A DNA stretch of 64,000 bases from JBFMDN01 sp040753915 (GCA_040753915.1 JBFMDN010000030.1:1-64000), one strand, 5' to 3'. Shown: positions 43,938-53,059, counted from the stretch's first letter. Made by a program: numbers and translations. Notes: generated from the letters alone by a model not told the origin.

Positions 43938-45251
43938 ATGCAAGACTCCCTCGGTAAGACCGTTCTCAGGTACCGGTGGCTAATCTTTGGGATCATGGCA
44001 GTAGCTTATCTGTCGGCCTTCTTTCACCGGGTATCTCCAGCGGTTATAGCACTGGATGTGCAGGAGTCCTTGGGCATCTCTGCGGGCATGGTGGGTCTGC
44101 TCGCCTCAGCATATTTTTATAGCTATGCTGCCATTCAATTTCCTGCTGGACTGCTTTCCGACTCGTTGGGCCCGCGAAAGGCTGTTACGATCTTCCTGCT
44201 CGTTGGTGCCCTGGGTAGCGTCTTTTTCGGTCTGGCCCCCACCCTGGAGATCGCCGTGTTCGGCCGCATACTGGTAGGGCTTGGAGCCGGCATGGTGTTC
44301 GCCCCCACAATGAAAATCCTTTCAGCATGGTTCCGGGTAAACGAGTTTATGCGTGCCAACGGGTTGTTTCTCGCAATGGGAGGTGTTGGGGCGCTCTCGG
44401 CCGCGACGCCTCTCGCTCTCATCACCGGTTCGGTAGGTTGGAGAACTTCATTCGTTATCATTGGAATCGCGACAGTGGCACTCTCGTTGTTGGTGTGGGT
44501 CTTTGTACGAAACCGTCCAGAAGAGCTCGGTTGGCCCTCTTTGGCCGATCTGGACCCAGTATACGGAAAATCCCTGGCTCCGCCCAAAGAAATTCCTTTG
44601 TGGGCAGGGGTTCGTCGGGTCATTGGAGAAAAGTACTTCTGGGCAGTAGCCGCGTGGGCGACCTGTTCTATGGGGGTCTTCTTCGCATTCGGAGGTCTGT
44701 GGGCTGGCCCGTACTTGATGCACATTTATGGAATGACGAGAGAAGAAGCGGGCGGTATTCTCAACATGTTCGCTGTGGGCATTGTGGTGGGAAGCCCATC
44801 AGTGGCGTACCTTTCAGAAAGAATTTTCCACAGTAGGAAAAACGTGTTGCGGGCAGCATCACTTGCACTCCTCGGAGTATTGGGCGTACTCTACCTTGCC
44901 CCATCAGGGATTCCCGTACCGGGTCTCTATATACTCTTCTTCTTGTTGTCCGCAAGCGCTCTCGCTCCCGGGGTAATCAGCATCACCACGACTAAAGAGC
45001 TCTTTCCAATCGAAATCACCGGTACGTCCATAGGGACGGTAAACTTGTTTCCTTTTGTTGGAGGCGCGGTGCTCCAGATTCTCGCGGGTGTTTTGCTGGA
45101 TAGTTTCGGCAAATCGCAATCCGGCACATATTCTTTGGAAGCTTACCACGCTATGCTCCTGTCACTGCTCCTCGTGGCCTTTGTCGCGCTCGTGTCGACT
45201 TTTCTCATGAAAGAAACCTATCCAGAAGCAGCGCCTGGTAAACGATTGTAG
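43938..45251 (+). CDS. Major facilitator superfamily transporter
   Basis: A 437-residue inner-membrane carrier with twelve hydrophobic segments. The MFS signature between TM2 and TM3 is visible as FPAGLLSDSLGPRKAV (~80-95), with RILVGLGAGMVFAPTMKILSAWF in TM4-5. The N-terminal YRWLIFGIMAVAYLSAFFHRVSPAVIA resembles organic-anion or hexose-phosphate-like subfamilies. The substrate is not identifiable. The ATG at 43938 has a GGAGAAG site. It is followed by a repeat-rich gap. Confidence 0.88.
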   Translation: MQDSLGKTVLRYRWLIFGIMAVAYLSAFFHRVSPAVIALDVQESLGISAGMVGLLASAYFYSYAAIQFPAGLLSDSLGPRKAVTIFLLVGALGSVFFGLAPTLEIAVFGRILVGLGAGMVFAPTMKILSAWFRVNEFMRANGLFLAMGGVGALSAATPLALITGSVGWRTSFVIIGIATVALSLLVWVFVRNRPEELGWPSLADLDPVYGKSLAPPKEIPLWAGVRRVIGEKYFWAVAAWATCSMGVFFAFGGLWAGPYLMHIYGMTREEAGGILNMFAVGIVVGSPSVAYLSERIFHSRKNVLRAASLALLGVLGVLYLAPSGIPVPGLYILFFLLSASALAPGVISITTTKELFPIEITGTSIGTVNLFPFVGGAVLQILAGVLLDSFGKSQSGTYSLEAYHAMLLSLLLVAFVALVSTFLMKETYPEAAPGKRL

Positions 45252-45370
45252 TCGTTTTCGGGAGTCCTGTCTTAGTGCAGTATTTTTATGACATTGGCCG
45301 TTGGAGCGCAAATCGGAGGGGTGTGGGGATTTTGCAGCTGGAAGGGCATCTTGCAGTGGGACGGGCATCT

Positions 45371-45567
45371 GAAAGTGTCTCAAAACTCGGGACACACGAA
45401 ACATCGTAGCACGATTGTGCGTCGATGCGTGGAAAGGCACCCTCACCCCAACCCTCTCTCAGAGGGAGAGGGGGCCTGAAGTCCGCTCTCGTCCGCTTCG
45501 GGGGAGAGGGTCAGGGTGAGGGGGTGTGCCACGATTATCACGGACTGCCGGTTTTTGAGACAATTTC
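45371..45567. mobile_element. MITE-like element, copy D (197 bp)
   Basis: Begins GAAAGTGTCTCAAAA and ends TTTTTGAGACAATTTC, same orientation as copy C. It is flanked by a perfect 4-bp duplication ATCT (45367-45370 and 45568-45571). Removing element and one ATCT gives GACGGGCATCTTGCCCGTC, a hairpin with 8-bp stem and loop TCT, so the insertion point is again the loop. No coding capacity. Confidence 0.9.
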
Positions 45568-45590
45568 ATCTTGCCCGTCATCCCCAAATG

Positions 45591-45609
45591 AACGGGCGAG
45601 ACGCCCGTT
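45591..45609. repeat. REP hairpin, family ACGGGCG, copy 1
   Basis: AACGGGCGAGACGCCCGTT, an 8-bp stem with loop AGA, identical to 52162-52180. It sits 20 bp from MITE copy D and is the uninterrupted form of the hairpin occupied by MITE copy C. Confidence 0.8.
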
Positions 45610-45769
45610 CTCCTGCATTCTTGTCGAGAGATGGTCGCTATCCCGTTGCTCCCTCTTCTCTTGCCCGGAATTCGGATCGTGACCATCTTCAAGAGAGGAC
45701 GGGTTTGAATCCACCCCTTTCGTGAACAGGCCTGAAGCGAATACGCAATCGTGTACAGGAAATCCTTTG

Positions 45770-47581
45770 CTAGGGCGATCTGGTCGGTCCCAGGATCAGG
45801 TCCTTCAGGCCTCTGGATTCCAGTGCCTGGTTGTACGCGGAGACGATATCTCTTTGGGAGAGAATCCCCTCGACCTTTTGGGCCTTATCTCCAGAAGCGA
45901 TAACTGGCAGGCGTTCGACGCCATTATCGTTTATGAGGCTTAGGGCAGTCGCAAGGTTGTCTTCCAATGTGACCGCGATCGCTGGGATAGTGCCCAGATC
46001 CCGCGCTATTACCACGTCGAGAAGGCTGTCCTCGAAGACAACGGTGCGGAAATCTTTCAGCGAGAGCATTCCCACCAGACTCCCTTTATCATTGACCAGA
46101 GGAAACGACGTGTGCTGGCTGTGCGGCAGCACCTCGATGAGCTGTCGCAAGGGCATGCGATCGGGGATGGTCTCCGGATGCCAGGTCATGAAGTCCTTTA
46201 CTTTCAGGCTGCGGAGGAGGTTGGCGTCCCTGCCTGCCTGAATGTCTATTCCCCTCCGTAGGAGCTTGAGCGTATAAATCGATTCCTTCTTGATCCTTCG
46301 AGCCACAAAGGTAGATATGACGCAACAGATCATCAGAGGTGGGATGATGCGATAATCCTGCGTGAGCTCAAAGAGCATAAGGAATGCCTGGATGGGTGCA
46401 TGGGTCGTTCCCGCGACCACCGCGCCCATGCCCACTATGGCATATGCCCCGGGCTGAGCCGTTACTCCGGGGAACAGAGAATGTACAAGAACGCCAAAGG
46501 CCCCACCAGCCATGGCACCCATAAAAAGAGATGGAGCAAAGATGCCTCCGGAGCCGCCGGATCCGATCGTTATGGATGTGGCCACAATCTTCAGCGGAGC
46601 CAGAAAGACAAGAATGGCCCATGTTTCCTGATTCAGCAACGCCTTTACAATAGCTTCGTACCCCACTCCCATGATTTGGGGAAACTGTAAAGCGATGCCG
46701 CCTATCATCAACCCTCCTATGGAGGCCTTGAGATAATCTGGGATGTTCCAAGAATCCCACAGATCCTCGGTCTTGTAGAGCGTGGTCGTGAACGCTACAG
46801 CCAGCAAACCGCCCAGCAAGCCGAGAATCGCGTACAGCCCCAACTCCCAGGCTGATTCCAGGTCGTAGGGAGGGACCTCAAAAGCGGGAAAATTACCCAA
46901 GAAGTAGCGCGACACAACCGTGGCGATGACCGAAGAAAGGATGATGGGGGTGAAATTCTTCAGAGCGAAGTCAGCGAGAACGATTTCCATGGCGAAGATC
47001 GCTCCCGCTATCGGAGCATTGAACGTTGCAGCTATGCCGGCCGCGGTCCCGCATGCCACGAGCACGCGCATCAGGTCGTCGGGAACTCGAAGGATTTGCC
47101 CAATGGTGGACCCAATAGCGCTTCCGATCTGGACTATGGGTCCTTCTCGGCCCACTGAGCCGCCCGAGCCGATGCTCATCGCGGAAACAAGGCTCTTGAC
47201 TAAGACTACCCGCTTCCGAATAATCCCCCGTTCCATTGTGACGGCGTTCATGACCTCGGGCACGCCATGACCTTTGGCCTCCCGAGCAAAAAAATAGACA
47301 AGCGGGCCGACAATGGCGCCACCAACGGCAGGGCCCAATAGGACATGCCACCAGCTCAAATGGGGGACTATGTGCGTGAAAGGCTCATTGCTCCCGTAAA
47401 TCAGAGCCTGAAAGAGTCCGATGAGGTGCCTAAACAGTACCGCGCCCAGTCCCCCGAGCAGGCCGATCAGCACACCGAGGCCTTCCGGAAGAAGAGTACC
47501 GGCATGATACAGAATCCTGGACAACGGTTGTCGCTTGTCTTGGTGCCCGGTAGCTGATATGGCATTCACAGGCTCTGCCAA
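45770..47581 (-). CDS. ClC-family chloride channel/antiporter with CBS domain pair
   Basis: A 603-residue membrane protein. The ClC core (~30-440) has GSGGSVGREGPIVQIGSAIG (GREGP anion motif, ~140), GGSGGIFAPSLFMGAMAGG (GxFxP, ~335) and the late AIVGMGAVVAGTTHAPIQAFLM. A CBS pair follows at ~460-600 (MTWHPETIPDRMPLRQLIEVLPH and ATALSLINDNGVERLPVI) and may bind nucleotides to gate transport. The start is TTG at 47581 behind GGAAGGACGAGG; no ATG fits. The gene ends at the edge of the repeat-rich gap holding MITE copy D. Confidence 0.9.
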   Translation of the reverse strand: MAEPVNAISATGHQDKRQPLSRILYHAGTLLPEGLGVLIGLLGGLGAVLFRHLIGLFQALIYGSNEPFTHIVPHLSWWHVLLGPAVGGAIVGPLVYFFAREAKGHGVPEVMNAVTMERGIIRKRVVLVKSLVSAMSIGSGGSVGREGPIVQIGSAIGSTIGQILRVPDDLMRVLVACGTAAGIAATFNAPIAGAIFAMEIVLADFALKNFTPIILSSVIATVVSRYFLGNFPAFEVPPYDLESAWELGLYAILGLLGGLLAVAFTTTLYKTEDLWDSWNIPDYLKASIGGLMIGGIALQFPQIMGVGYEAIVKALLNQETWAILVFLAPLKIVATSITIGSGGSGGIFAPSLFMGAMAGGAFGVLVHSLFPGVTAQPGAYAIVGMGAVVAGTTHAPIQAFLMLFELTQDYRIIPPLMICCVISTFVARRIKKESIYTLKLLRRGIDIQAGRDANLLRSLKVKDFMTWHPETIPDRMPLRQLIEVLPHSQHTSFPLVNDKGSLVGMLSLKDFRTVVFEDSLLDVVIARDLGTIPAIAVTLEDNLATALSLINDNGVERLPVIASGDKAQKVEGILSQRDIVSAYNQALESRGLKDLILGPTRSP

Positions 47582-47926
47582 AGCCTCGTCCTTCCATGAC
47601 CTCGGTCTTCCGGCATCAAGGCGCCCACTGCTGCACGTAGCGCTTCCTTTTCAAGGCTATGTCTCGCTTCGCTCCATAGCACCGCGATTGCGCGGCTACG
47701 AGAAATCGGCGATCTACCTCGGGGTCAGCCGCAGCAGACCGATCGACTCTGCGCTGCTAGGCTCGGTGGATTATGGCATAGGTATTTCAATGATGCCATA
47801 GGGGAATCCACTGAAAACGGACCCCGCCCCAATTCGCATTTCAGAAGAGGGACGGGGCCTGCAGCTTGATAATACCGACATGGTCCGGTCTGCGGGAAAT
47901 TGCGGACTCCTTGGTGTTTGTTCTTC
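47582..47926. other. Intergenic region with an imperfect GC hairpin
   Basis: CCCCGCCCC (47822-47830) and GGGACGGGG (about 47849-47857) flank a ~20-nt loop just past the stop of the FecR-like gene, and may terminate its minus-strand transcript. The rest of the gap shows no gene or repeat. Confidence 0.35.
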
Positions 47927-50830
47927 TCACCGTCGCATGTCAAAAGGAAATTGGCCCTTCTCTCGTTCCTTTTGGTCAGGCCTTCCTCCGGGATGCCGCA
48001 TTTGCTGCTGCATTTGCTGCTCGCGGAGCTGCTCCGCCTGCCTTCTTGCCTGTTCCTGTTGTTGCCGCATAGCTTCAGCCTGTCTCATGCGCTCCTGCTG
48101 CTCCTTCAGGCGTTGTGCCGCTTGGCGGTTCTGCTCTTCCTGATGCCGCCTCTGAAGCTCGGCCTGCTTCTCCCGTTCAACCTGTTGCCGGCGCAGCTCC
48201 TGGGTTCTCTTCTCCTGCTCCTTTCGCTGGAGTTCCATTTGTCTCGACCGCTCCTGCTGCTCCCTCAGGCGTTGTGCCGCTTGGCGGTTCTGCTCTTCCT
48301 GATGCCGCCTCTGAAGCTCGGCCTGCTTTTCCCGTTCAACCTGTTGCCGGCGCAGATCCTGGGTTCTCTTCTCCTGCTCCTTTCGCTGGAGCTCCATTTG
48401 TCTCGACCGCTCCTGCTGCTCCCTCAGGCGTTGTGCAGCCTGTCGGCTCTGTTCTTCTCGTTGCCGCCTCTGAAGCTCGGCCTGCTTTTCCCGTTCAATC
48501 TGTTGCCGGCGCAGCTCCTGGGTTCTCTTCTCTTGCTCCTTCTGTTGGAGCTCCTTTTGCCTTGCCTGCTCCTGCTGCTCCCTCAGGCGTTGTGCAGCCT
48601 GTCGGCTCTGTTCTTCTTGTTGCCGCCTCTGAAGCTCGGCCTGCTTTTCCCGTTCAACCTGTTGCCGGCGCAGCTCCTGGGTTCTCTTCTCTTGCTCCTT
48701 CTGTTGGAGCTCCTTTTGCCTTGCCTGCTCCTGCTGCTCGAGGTCCGAACGGAGCTTCTGCCGCTCAAGGCGTTGTCGCATTCCGGGCTCAGGATCCGTT
48801 TCTTGAGGCTTCTGGATCAACTGGCGAGTATCGGGACGGTCCGGAATCTTCGCCGCAGGTACACTGAGTTCCCTGGTCTTTAGATCGTCCAATTTCTGCT
48901 GAATGATCGCTCGAGTTTTTTCTTCGGGACCCTGGGACCGCTTGGGATGCTCTTGGATAAACTGAAGAGGGGTAGGCGACCCGGCGGGCGCGGATTTTGA
49001 GAGCTCGTGGAGTTGCCGAAGGAGCTCCTCACGCTTCTTCGGCTCGGATTCCTCGGCCGCCTTCTGTGCCATTCGATCAAGCTCCGCCCGCTTGGCTACT
49101 GCCTGGCTCCGTGCTTCCATCGATTTCTGGACCTCGGTTAGCTTTCTCTGCATCACCTCTTTCGTTCTCGGGTTGGGGTATTGAGCTATATCTTTTCTCA
49201 GGGGATCGAGGGAGGCGACCGATGAGAACGGCTTGGGGCCACCCGGGGACTTCATCTCTTGAAGAAATTGCTTCTGGAGCTTATCTTGTTGCTCCGGCTG
49301 CTTTGCCGCTGCAAGCTGTTTGAGCACCTGTTTGACGTCGTTGTTCTGACGTGGGAGAGGTATGTTGCCCTCGAGAACCTCTCCTCGGAGACGGCCGAGC
49401 TCTTTGCGAAAAGCGATGCGCTTGGCAGGATCTTTTTCTCGAGCAATCTTTTCCTTCATCGCGATGAGGTGAGAGCTCGTCACGTCAGCGAGTCGATTCT
49501 GAACCCTTACCTCGTTAGCGATCCTGTCCTGAAAAGCGTTTACGGTGTTGATATTCTTTTCGGAACCGAACGACGCGGTGACAACCTTGTCGAGATCTAG
49601 CCCTCGAGGAAGTCTCGGAGCTAATTGACGGCGTTGAGTGTCAAGGCTGGAAACGCGATGCTCCAGTCGTTGGAGTCGCCGGAGCGTCCATTCCTCCCGC
49701 AAGGTCAGGTCTTCCGATTGTCTCCTGAGATCTCGGAGCAAGTCCGGACGTCGAGAAATCTGCGCAAGGTGGATGAGCCGGTGAAGATCCCGGTGCCGAG
49801 AGCGTATGTCGTGAAGATAACGCCTCTCGTACAAGACCACTTTATGGATAAACGCGTACCGCACCCACGGTTCGAGCACGGCAGAATCATAGGTCCAGCC
49901 AACGGCAGGCGGGAGTGTTACATAGAACTGACCGATGCCGGGAAGCAATACTGTGCATCCTTGATCATAATATTGAACAATCCTGATTTCGTCGTACGGG
50001 TACACGTCAACCACGTCCCAGTACTGTACATACTCGTCCGGAGAGTATTCATAGAACTGGGATGGCGGAGGACTGGGAGCGGCCTGATACGGTGGCACAC
50101 TGGCAATCCTGCACTCCTCCACGAAGTCACTCAACGTCCCTGGTATGGTAGTGGCAACCACGAGTTGTTTTAACGCTTCTGACGAGGAGGAGAGTTGTTC
50201 GACCGCGTCCTTTCCTTCTTCGATCGTCACCGACTGGCAGGCCGAAACTATCCGTTGCCCCCAACCTTCCGGTCGGGGGTTCTTGACCCGGACTTTCCCT
50301 GAAATCACTGTGATCGTAGTTTTGGCAGGCTCGTAAACCTCCACCACGAAATCCGCTGGTTCGTCGATGCGAGCAGGCGACACAGCTCCCACGGGGGTGA
50401 CCACCTCGTACATCAGATCGGGATGTGCCTGCTGCGCGTGATGAGTGACTCTGACAAGTCCTTCCACCAGTTGAAGCCTGTACACCGTACCAGCGTCTTC
50501 CACTTCGGGCGAAAAAAGGACGGTTGAGAACTCGCCCAGAGATGCGGCCAGGCCTTTGGTCCAGGTCAGGAATGCCTTACTGTCTTTGGCTGTGGTCACG
50601 GAATCCCAGGGGCCTATGAGACTTCCTTGCTCCAGCGGCCTGATGTCCTGGTCTCCCTCCCCTCCGGAAATTTCCCCACGTCCTTCGAGAGCACTCACTA
50701 CTCCGCTCGTAGGATCGGGACCCTCTACGGCGGTTGCCGCGTTTGGCCATGGGGCCAATCCGATCGAGATGCTAAGCACAAACACTAACCAGGCAGTGGT
50801 TCTTATCCCTATTCTTGACGATTTCATCAT
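47927..50830 (-). CDS. FecR-domain protein with very long repetitive coiled-coil tail
   Basis: A 967-residue exported protein. The ATG at 50830 (a second ATG follows at once) has GAAGAGG upstream. Signal peptide ~1-34. Residues ~40-210 resemble a FecR domain (VTTAKDSKAFLTWTKGLAAS, LVEGLVRVTHHAQ, TTITVISGKVRV). A Pro/Tyr-rich segment (SPPPSQFYEYSPDEYVQYWD) follows, then a basic helical region from ~340. Residues ~695-908 are four near-identical 53-residue Gln/Glu/Arg repeats, a long uninterrupted coiled coil. FecR-like proteins without an anti-sigma partner are common in this kind of bacterium, and their roles are unknown. It lies 195 bp downstream of a barrel gene. A periplasm-spanning rod or scaffold is plausible (inference). 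Confidence 0.75.
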   Translation of the reverse strand: MMKSSRIGIRTTAWLVFVLSISIGLAPWPNAATAVEGPDPTSGVVSALEGRGEISGGEGDQDIRPLEQGSLIGPWDSVTTAKDSKAFLTWTKGLAASLGEFSTVLFSPEVEDAGTVYRLQLVEGLVRVTHHAQQAHPDLMYEVVTPVGAVSPARIDEPADFVVEVYEPAKTTITVISGKVRVKNPRPEGWGQRIVSACQSVTIEEGKDAVEQLSSSSEALKQLVVATTIPGTLSDFVEECRIASVPPYQAAPSPPPSQFYEYSPDEYVQYWDVVDVYPYDEIRIVQYYDQGCTVLLPGIGQFYVTLPPAVGWTYDSAVLEPWVRYAFIHKVVLYERRYLHDIRSRHRDLHRLIHLAQISRRPDLLRDLRRQSEDLTLREEWTLRRLQRLEHRVSSLDTQRRQLAPRLPRGLDLDKVVTASFGSEKNINTVNAFQDRIANEVRVQNRLADVTSSHLIAMKEKIAREKDPAKRIAFRKELGRLRGEVLEGNIPLPRQNNDVKQVLKQLAAAKQPEQQDKLQKQFLQEMKSPGGPKPFSSVASLDPLRKDIAQYPNPRTKEVMQRKLTEVQKSMEARSQAVAKRAELDRMAQKAAEESEPKKREELLRQLHELSKSAPAGSPTPLQFIQEHPKRSQGPEEKTRAIIQQKLDDLKTRELSVPAAKIPDRPDTRQLIQKPQETDPEPGMRQRLERQKLRSDLEQQEQARQKELQQKEQEKRTQELRRQQVEREKQAELQRRQQEEQSRQAAQRLREQQEQARQKELQQKEQEKRTQELRRQQIEREKQAELQRRQREEQSRQAAQRLREQQERSRQMELQRKEQEKRTQDLRRQQVEREKQAELQRRHQEEQNRQAAQRLREQQERSRQMELQRKEQEKRTQELRRQQVEREKQAELQRRHQEEQNRQAAQRLKEQQERMRQAEAMRQQQEQARRQAEQLREQQMQQQMRHPGGRPDQKEREKGQFPFDMRR
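48104..48739. repeat. Four 159-bp in-frame tandem repeats within the FecR-like gene
   Basis: Four consecutive 159-bp units, each encoding 53 residues of the form EQQE-x-R-x-x-ELQ-x-KEQEKRTQ ... QAAQRLR. Units differ at a few positions (QARQKEL or RSRQMEL, QQQEEQS or RHQEEQN), and units 1-2 and 3-4 resemble each other most. The low complexity also opens long false reading frames on the plus strand here. Confidence 0.85.
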
Positions 50831-51025
50831 TACCTCTTCATGTTTCGAGCCGGTTCCGGGACTTTCGCTAGCGCTCAGGGTTGCCACTTTTCCGTACGAG
50901 GATAAGCTCCCCATAGTACTATTCGAAAGACACTGGGTTTTCTGACAAACGAGCACGAAACTTGTTTCTATGCACGGTGCTTTCCGGGGAGCCGGTCTTT
51001 CAGGTGTGGTCAAGACGGGCGGGTT

Positions 51026-51844
51026 CTAGAAACTGAAAAGAACTCCGAGATACAGACCGGACAAGCCGTATGCCCACTCGTTATTCAAAGGTTGGTTATC
51101 CTCGATGTACTGTACGAATCGACTGGATGCTCCTGCAGTGAAAACGACGTTCGGATAAGCTTCCCAGGCAACACCTGCGTTGAACGCAGCCAGATAGCCT
51201 TTGGTGATGAGGTGTATACCCTCCAGAGTCGCGGAAAAATCTACGCCGTATGGGAACAAGTATCTGGCTTCAAACCCGAGCACTGGAAATATGCCGTCCA
51301 GCCGACGGGTGTTCGAGATGATTCCTGCTTCCTCCGACTCCCCGTTGATCGTCGCTGCGCAAACCACATAGTGGGCTCCTACGCGGGGCCCAGCCCAGAA
51401 TGAAGCAAGGTCGAAGAGTCTATACGCGTACGAAGTGTGCACCCAATTGAAATCAATGCGTGTTTCGAGGGTGCTGCCGGAAGGATACGTCTTGTTCTGG
51501 AATTTGAACGAGTACGGAATCTTTTTGATTCCCGTGGGCATAGCCAAGAGGTAGCCAAAGTCCACAAAATGGTTGTCCAGAAATTGCGATTGCACGCGCA
51601 CCGTCGTTGCCTCACCCGTGTCCACACCCAAACCAAGGACGATGTCTACTCGAGACCCCGTGCCCGGCCGGCCTCCGGCGGGGATCAGTGTTTCCCCGGA
51701 AACGGAGAGCATGCTCCGCTCGATTCCTACAAGGAAACGGGCCCCCGGGATAAGTTGAAACGGCTCCTGAGCAGATGCGGGCCGAAGCGCCAGGACTCCG
51801 AGAATGGTCACACAACATAGAGCAAAAGTTGTGAGTATTTTCAT
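51026..51844 (-). CDS. Outer-membrane beta-barrel protein, unknown
   Basis: A 272-residue exported protein. The ATG at 51844, eleven bases after GGAG, gives a signal peptide (ALCCVTILGVLALRPASAQ). The mature part alternates as beta strands (FQLIPGARFLVGIERSMLSVSG, FVDFGYLLAMP, YAYRLFDLASFWAGPRVGAHY, VDFSATLEGIHLITKGYL) and ends GLYLGVLFSF with terminal Phe, as in BAM substrates. No family assigned. It precedes the FecR-like coiled-coil gene on the same strand; the two may form one envelope unit. The longer frame to 52024 lacks support. Confidence 0.65.
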   Translation of the reverse strand: MKILTTFALCCVTILGVLALRPASAQEPFQLIPGARFLVGIERSMLSVSGETLIPAGGRPGTGSRVDIVLGLGVDTGEATTVRVQSQFLDNHFVDFGYLLAMPTGIKKIPYSFKFQNKTYPSGSTLETRIDFNWVHTSYAYRLFDLASFWAGPRVGAHYVVCAATINGESEEAGIISNTRRLDGIFPVLGFEARYLFPYGVDFSATLEGIHLITKGYLAAFNAGVAWEAYPNVVFTAGASSRFVQYIEDNQPLNNEWAYGLSGLYLGVLFSF

Positions 51845-52595
51845 GCCAGGTCTCCGGCATTCGAGGCCAGGACGCGCCTGGTTCATGGCTCCTGCCAGGA
51901 GAAACGTCCGGCTCCCGGCAGAACGTACGGGGTAGCCCTTTGGCGAAAAAACGATGGTGGTGCCTCCCGCGAAAAACCCCCATTGTTTACCAAACTGACC
52001 TCGGTTGCGCTGCTTTGCAGGCATGGGAGCATCATTTCTTGTGCCGTTTCAAAGGTAGATCCCCATTGGGTCGATTTCTCCGGCACCGACTATATATACT
52101 GTTCGCTCATGCTCAGCAACAAGAAATGTCGGGAGACGTGTTCTCACGCGTCCGACGCTGCAACGGGCGAGACGCCCGTTCTACCAGACCATGAATGTCC
52201 TCGGCGCATGGGAACCGAAGAGAATTTCGGGCGACTGAGATATGGTGGGCCGGCACGTGACAGAGCAATGTGCGGTCGTCCCAACGGTGGTGTTCTGTTG
52301 AGATCGCTTCATAATCGGGCACCGATTCGAACAGTGGGAGCGACCGCCTTGCGAGAGCGGAATCATAAAAGGAGCTCGTCCGTGAGGGGTGCCGAAAACA
52401 GAGGGAGATTCAAGCTCTTGGCAGTTTTCCAGGATGACGAGAATGCTCATCGGAACTCAGACGTGGGCGATTCACGTTCGGGATAGTCACATCGGTTGTT
52501 CGATGCAACTCCCGAAGGTAAAGCGCCCACAACAACTGAGATTGAAAAATGTTACTTCAGGTGGGTGGATACTGTCATGGCATGCGGTACGAGCA
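51845..52595. other. Intergenic region, one REP hairpin
   Basis: About 750 bp with no supported gene. AACGGGCGAGACGCCCGTT at 52162-52180 is identical to 45591-45609. Short open frames here have no ribosome-binding site or recognisable domain. Confidence 0.5.
52162..52180. repeat. REP hairpin, family ACGGGCG, copy 2
   Basis: AACGGGCGAGACGCCCGTT, 8-bp stem with loop AGA, exact match to 45591-45609 and same type as the hairpin split by MITE copy C. Confidence 0.8.
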
Positions 52596-52784
52596 TCAAG
52601 CGGCTGCTGCATCGTCTTCAATCGGCCATCGCCCTTCATTCAGCCACCTCACCAGCGAGGCGTCTATGGCATCCTCGAAAACGTCGCACCGCGCGGCTAT
52701 TTCTTTGAAAGAAAGCCCCTGCTTCAGCATCTCGTGAACGTTTTCAGGTGTCATCCTGACCCTGGAGCCGTCCATTTTCAACAT
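52596..52784 (-). CDS. Small helix-turn-helix-like protein
   Basis: A 62-residue protein with a strong AAAGGAG site 6 bases before its ATG. The core MTPENVHEMLKQGLSFKEIAARCDVFEDAI reads like a short recognition-helix domain (LKQGLSFKEIAARCDV), with an acidic C-terminus (EDDAAAA). No family name can be given. It stands alone between long gaps and has a promoter at 52938-52967. A small DNA-binding regulator is the best guess. Confidence 0.6.
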   Translation of the reverse strand: MLKMDGSRVRMTPENVHEMLKQGLSFKEIAARCDVFEDAIDASLVRWLNEGRWPIEDDAAAA

Positions 52785-52937
52785 AAGTCACTCCTTTTCA
52801 GCGTACTACTGAGCGCACTATTCTATAAGAAATCCAAAATCCCGGAAGGTTCCCTCTTTCTTCAAAGAATGCTCGGATACGCTTCTCATGCCTTAAAAGT
52901 CTTGTTAAGACCTCTTGGGTTGTTGAAATTGTGACGG

Positions 52938-52967
52938 ATGCTACCTCACAGGAGGCCGAAATGTCAA
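52938..52967 (-). promoter_or_regulatory. Sigma70-like promoter for the small HTH-like gene
   Basis: Minus strand TTGACA (52967-52962), 18-bp spacer, TAGCAT (52943-52938). The -35 is part of TTTCTTGACATT, the word also present at 871-882 and 1383-1394. It gives a leader of about 145 nt. Confidence 0.45.
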
Positions 52968-53059
52968 GAAAATTGTCCTCCACGCCCCATAGGCGTCGTC
53001 ACGATCGAACCGGACTTATCCCGCCATTTCAGCCTGTCTTGCAAACGTCGCCGCAGCCG

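Noticed and set aside
47900..48883. Leu/Ser-rich plus-strand frames (327 and 250 residues) across the coiled-coil repeats
   Set aside because: They are reverse reads of the 159-bp tandem repeats; low complexity keeps several frames open.
52798..52983. 61-residue minus-strand frame upstream of the small HTH-like gene
   Set aside because: It overlaps a promoter (TTGACA-18-TAGCAT) and has no clear ribosome-binding site, so a leader is more likely.
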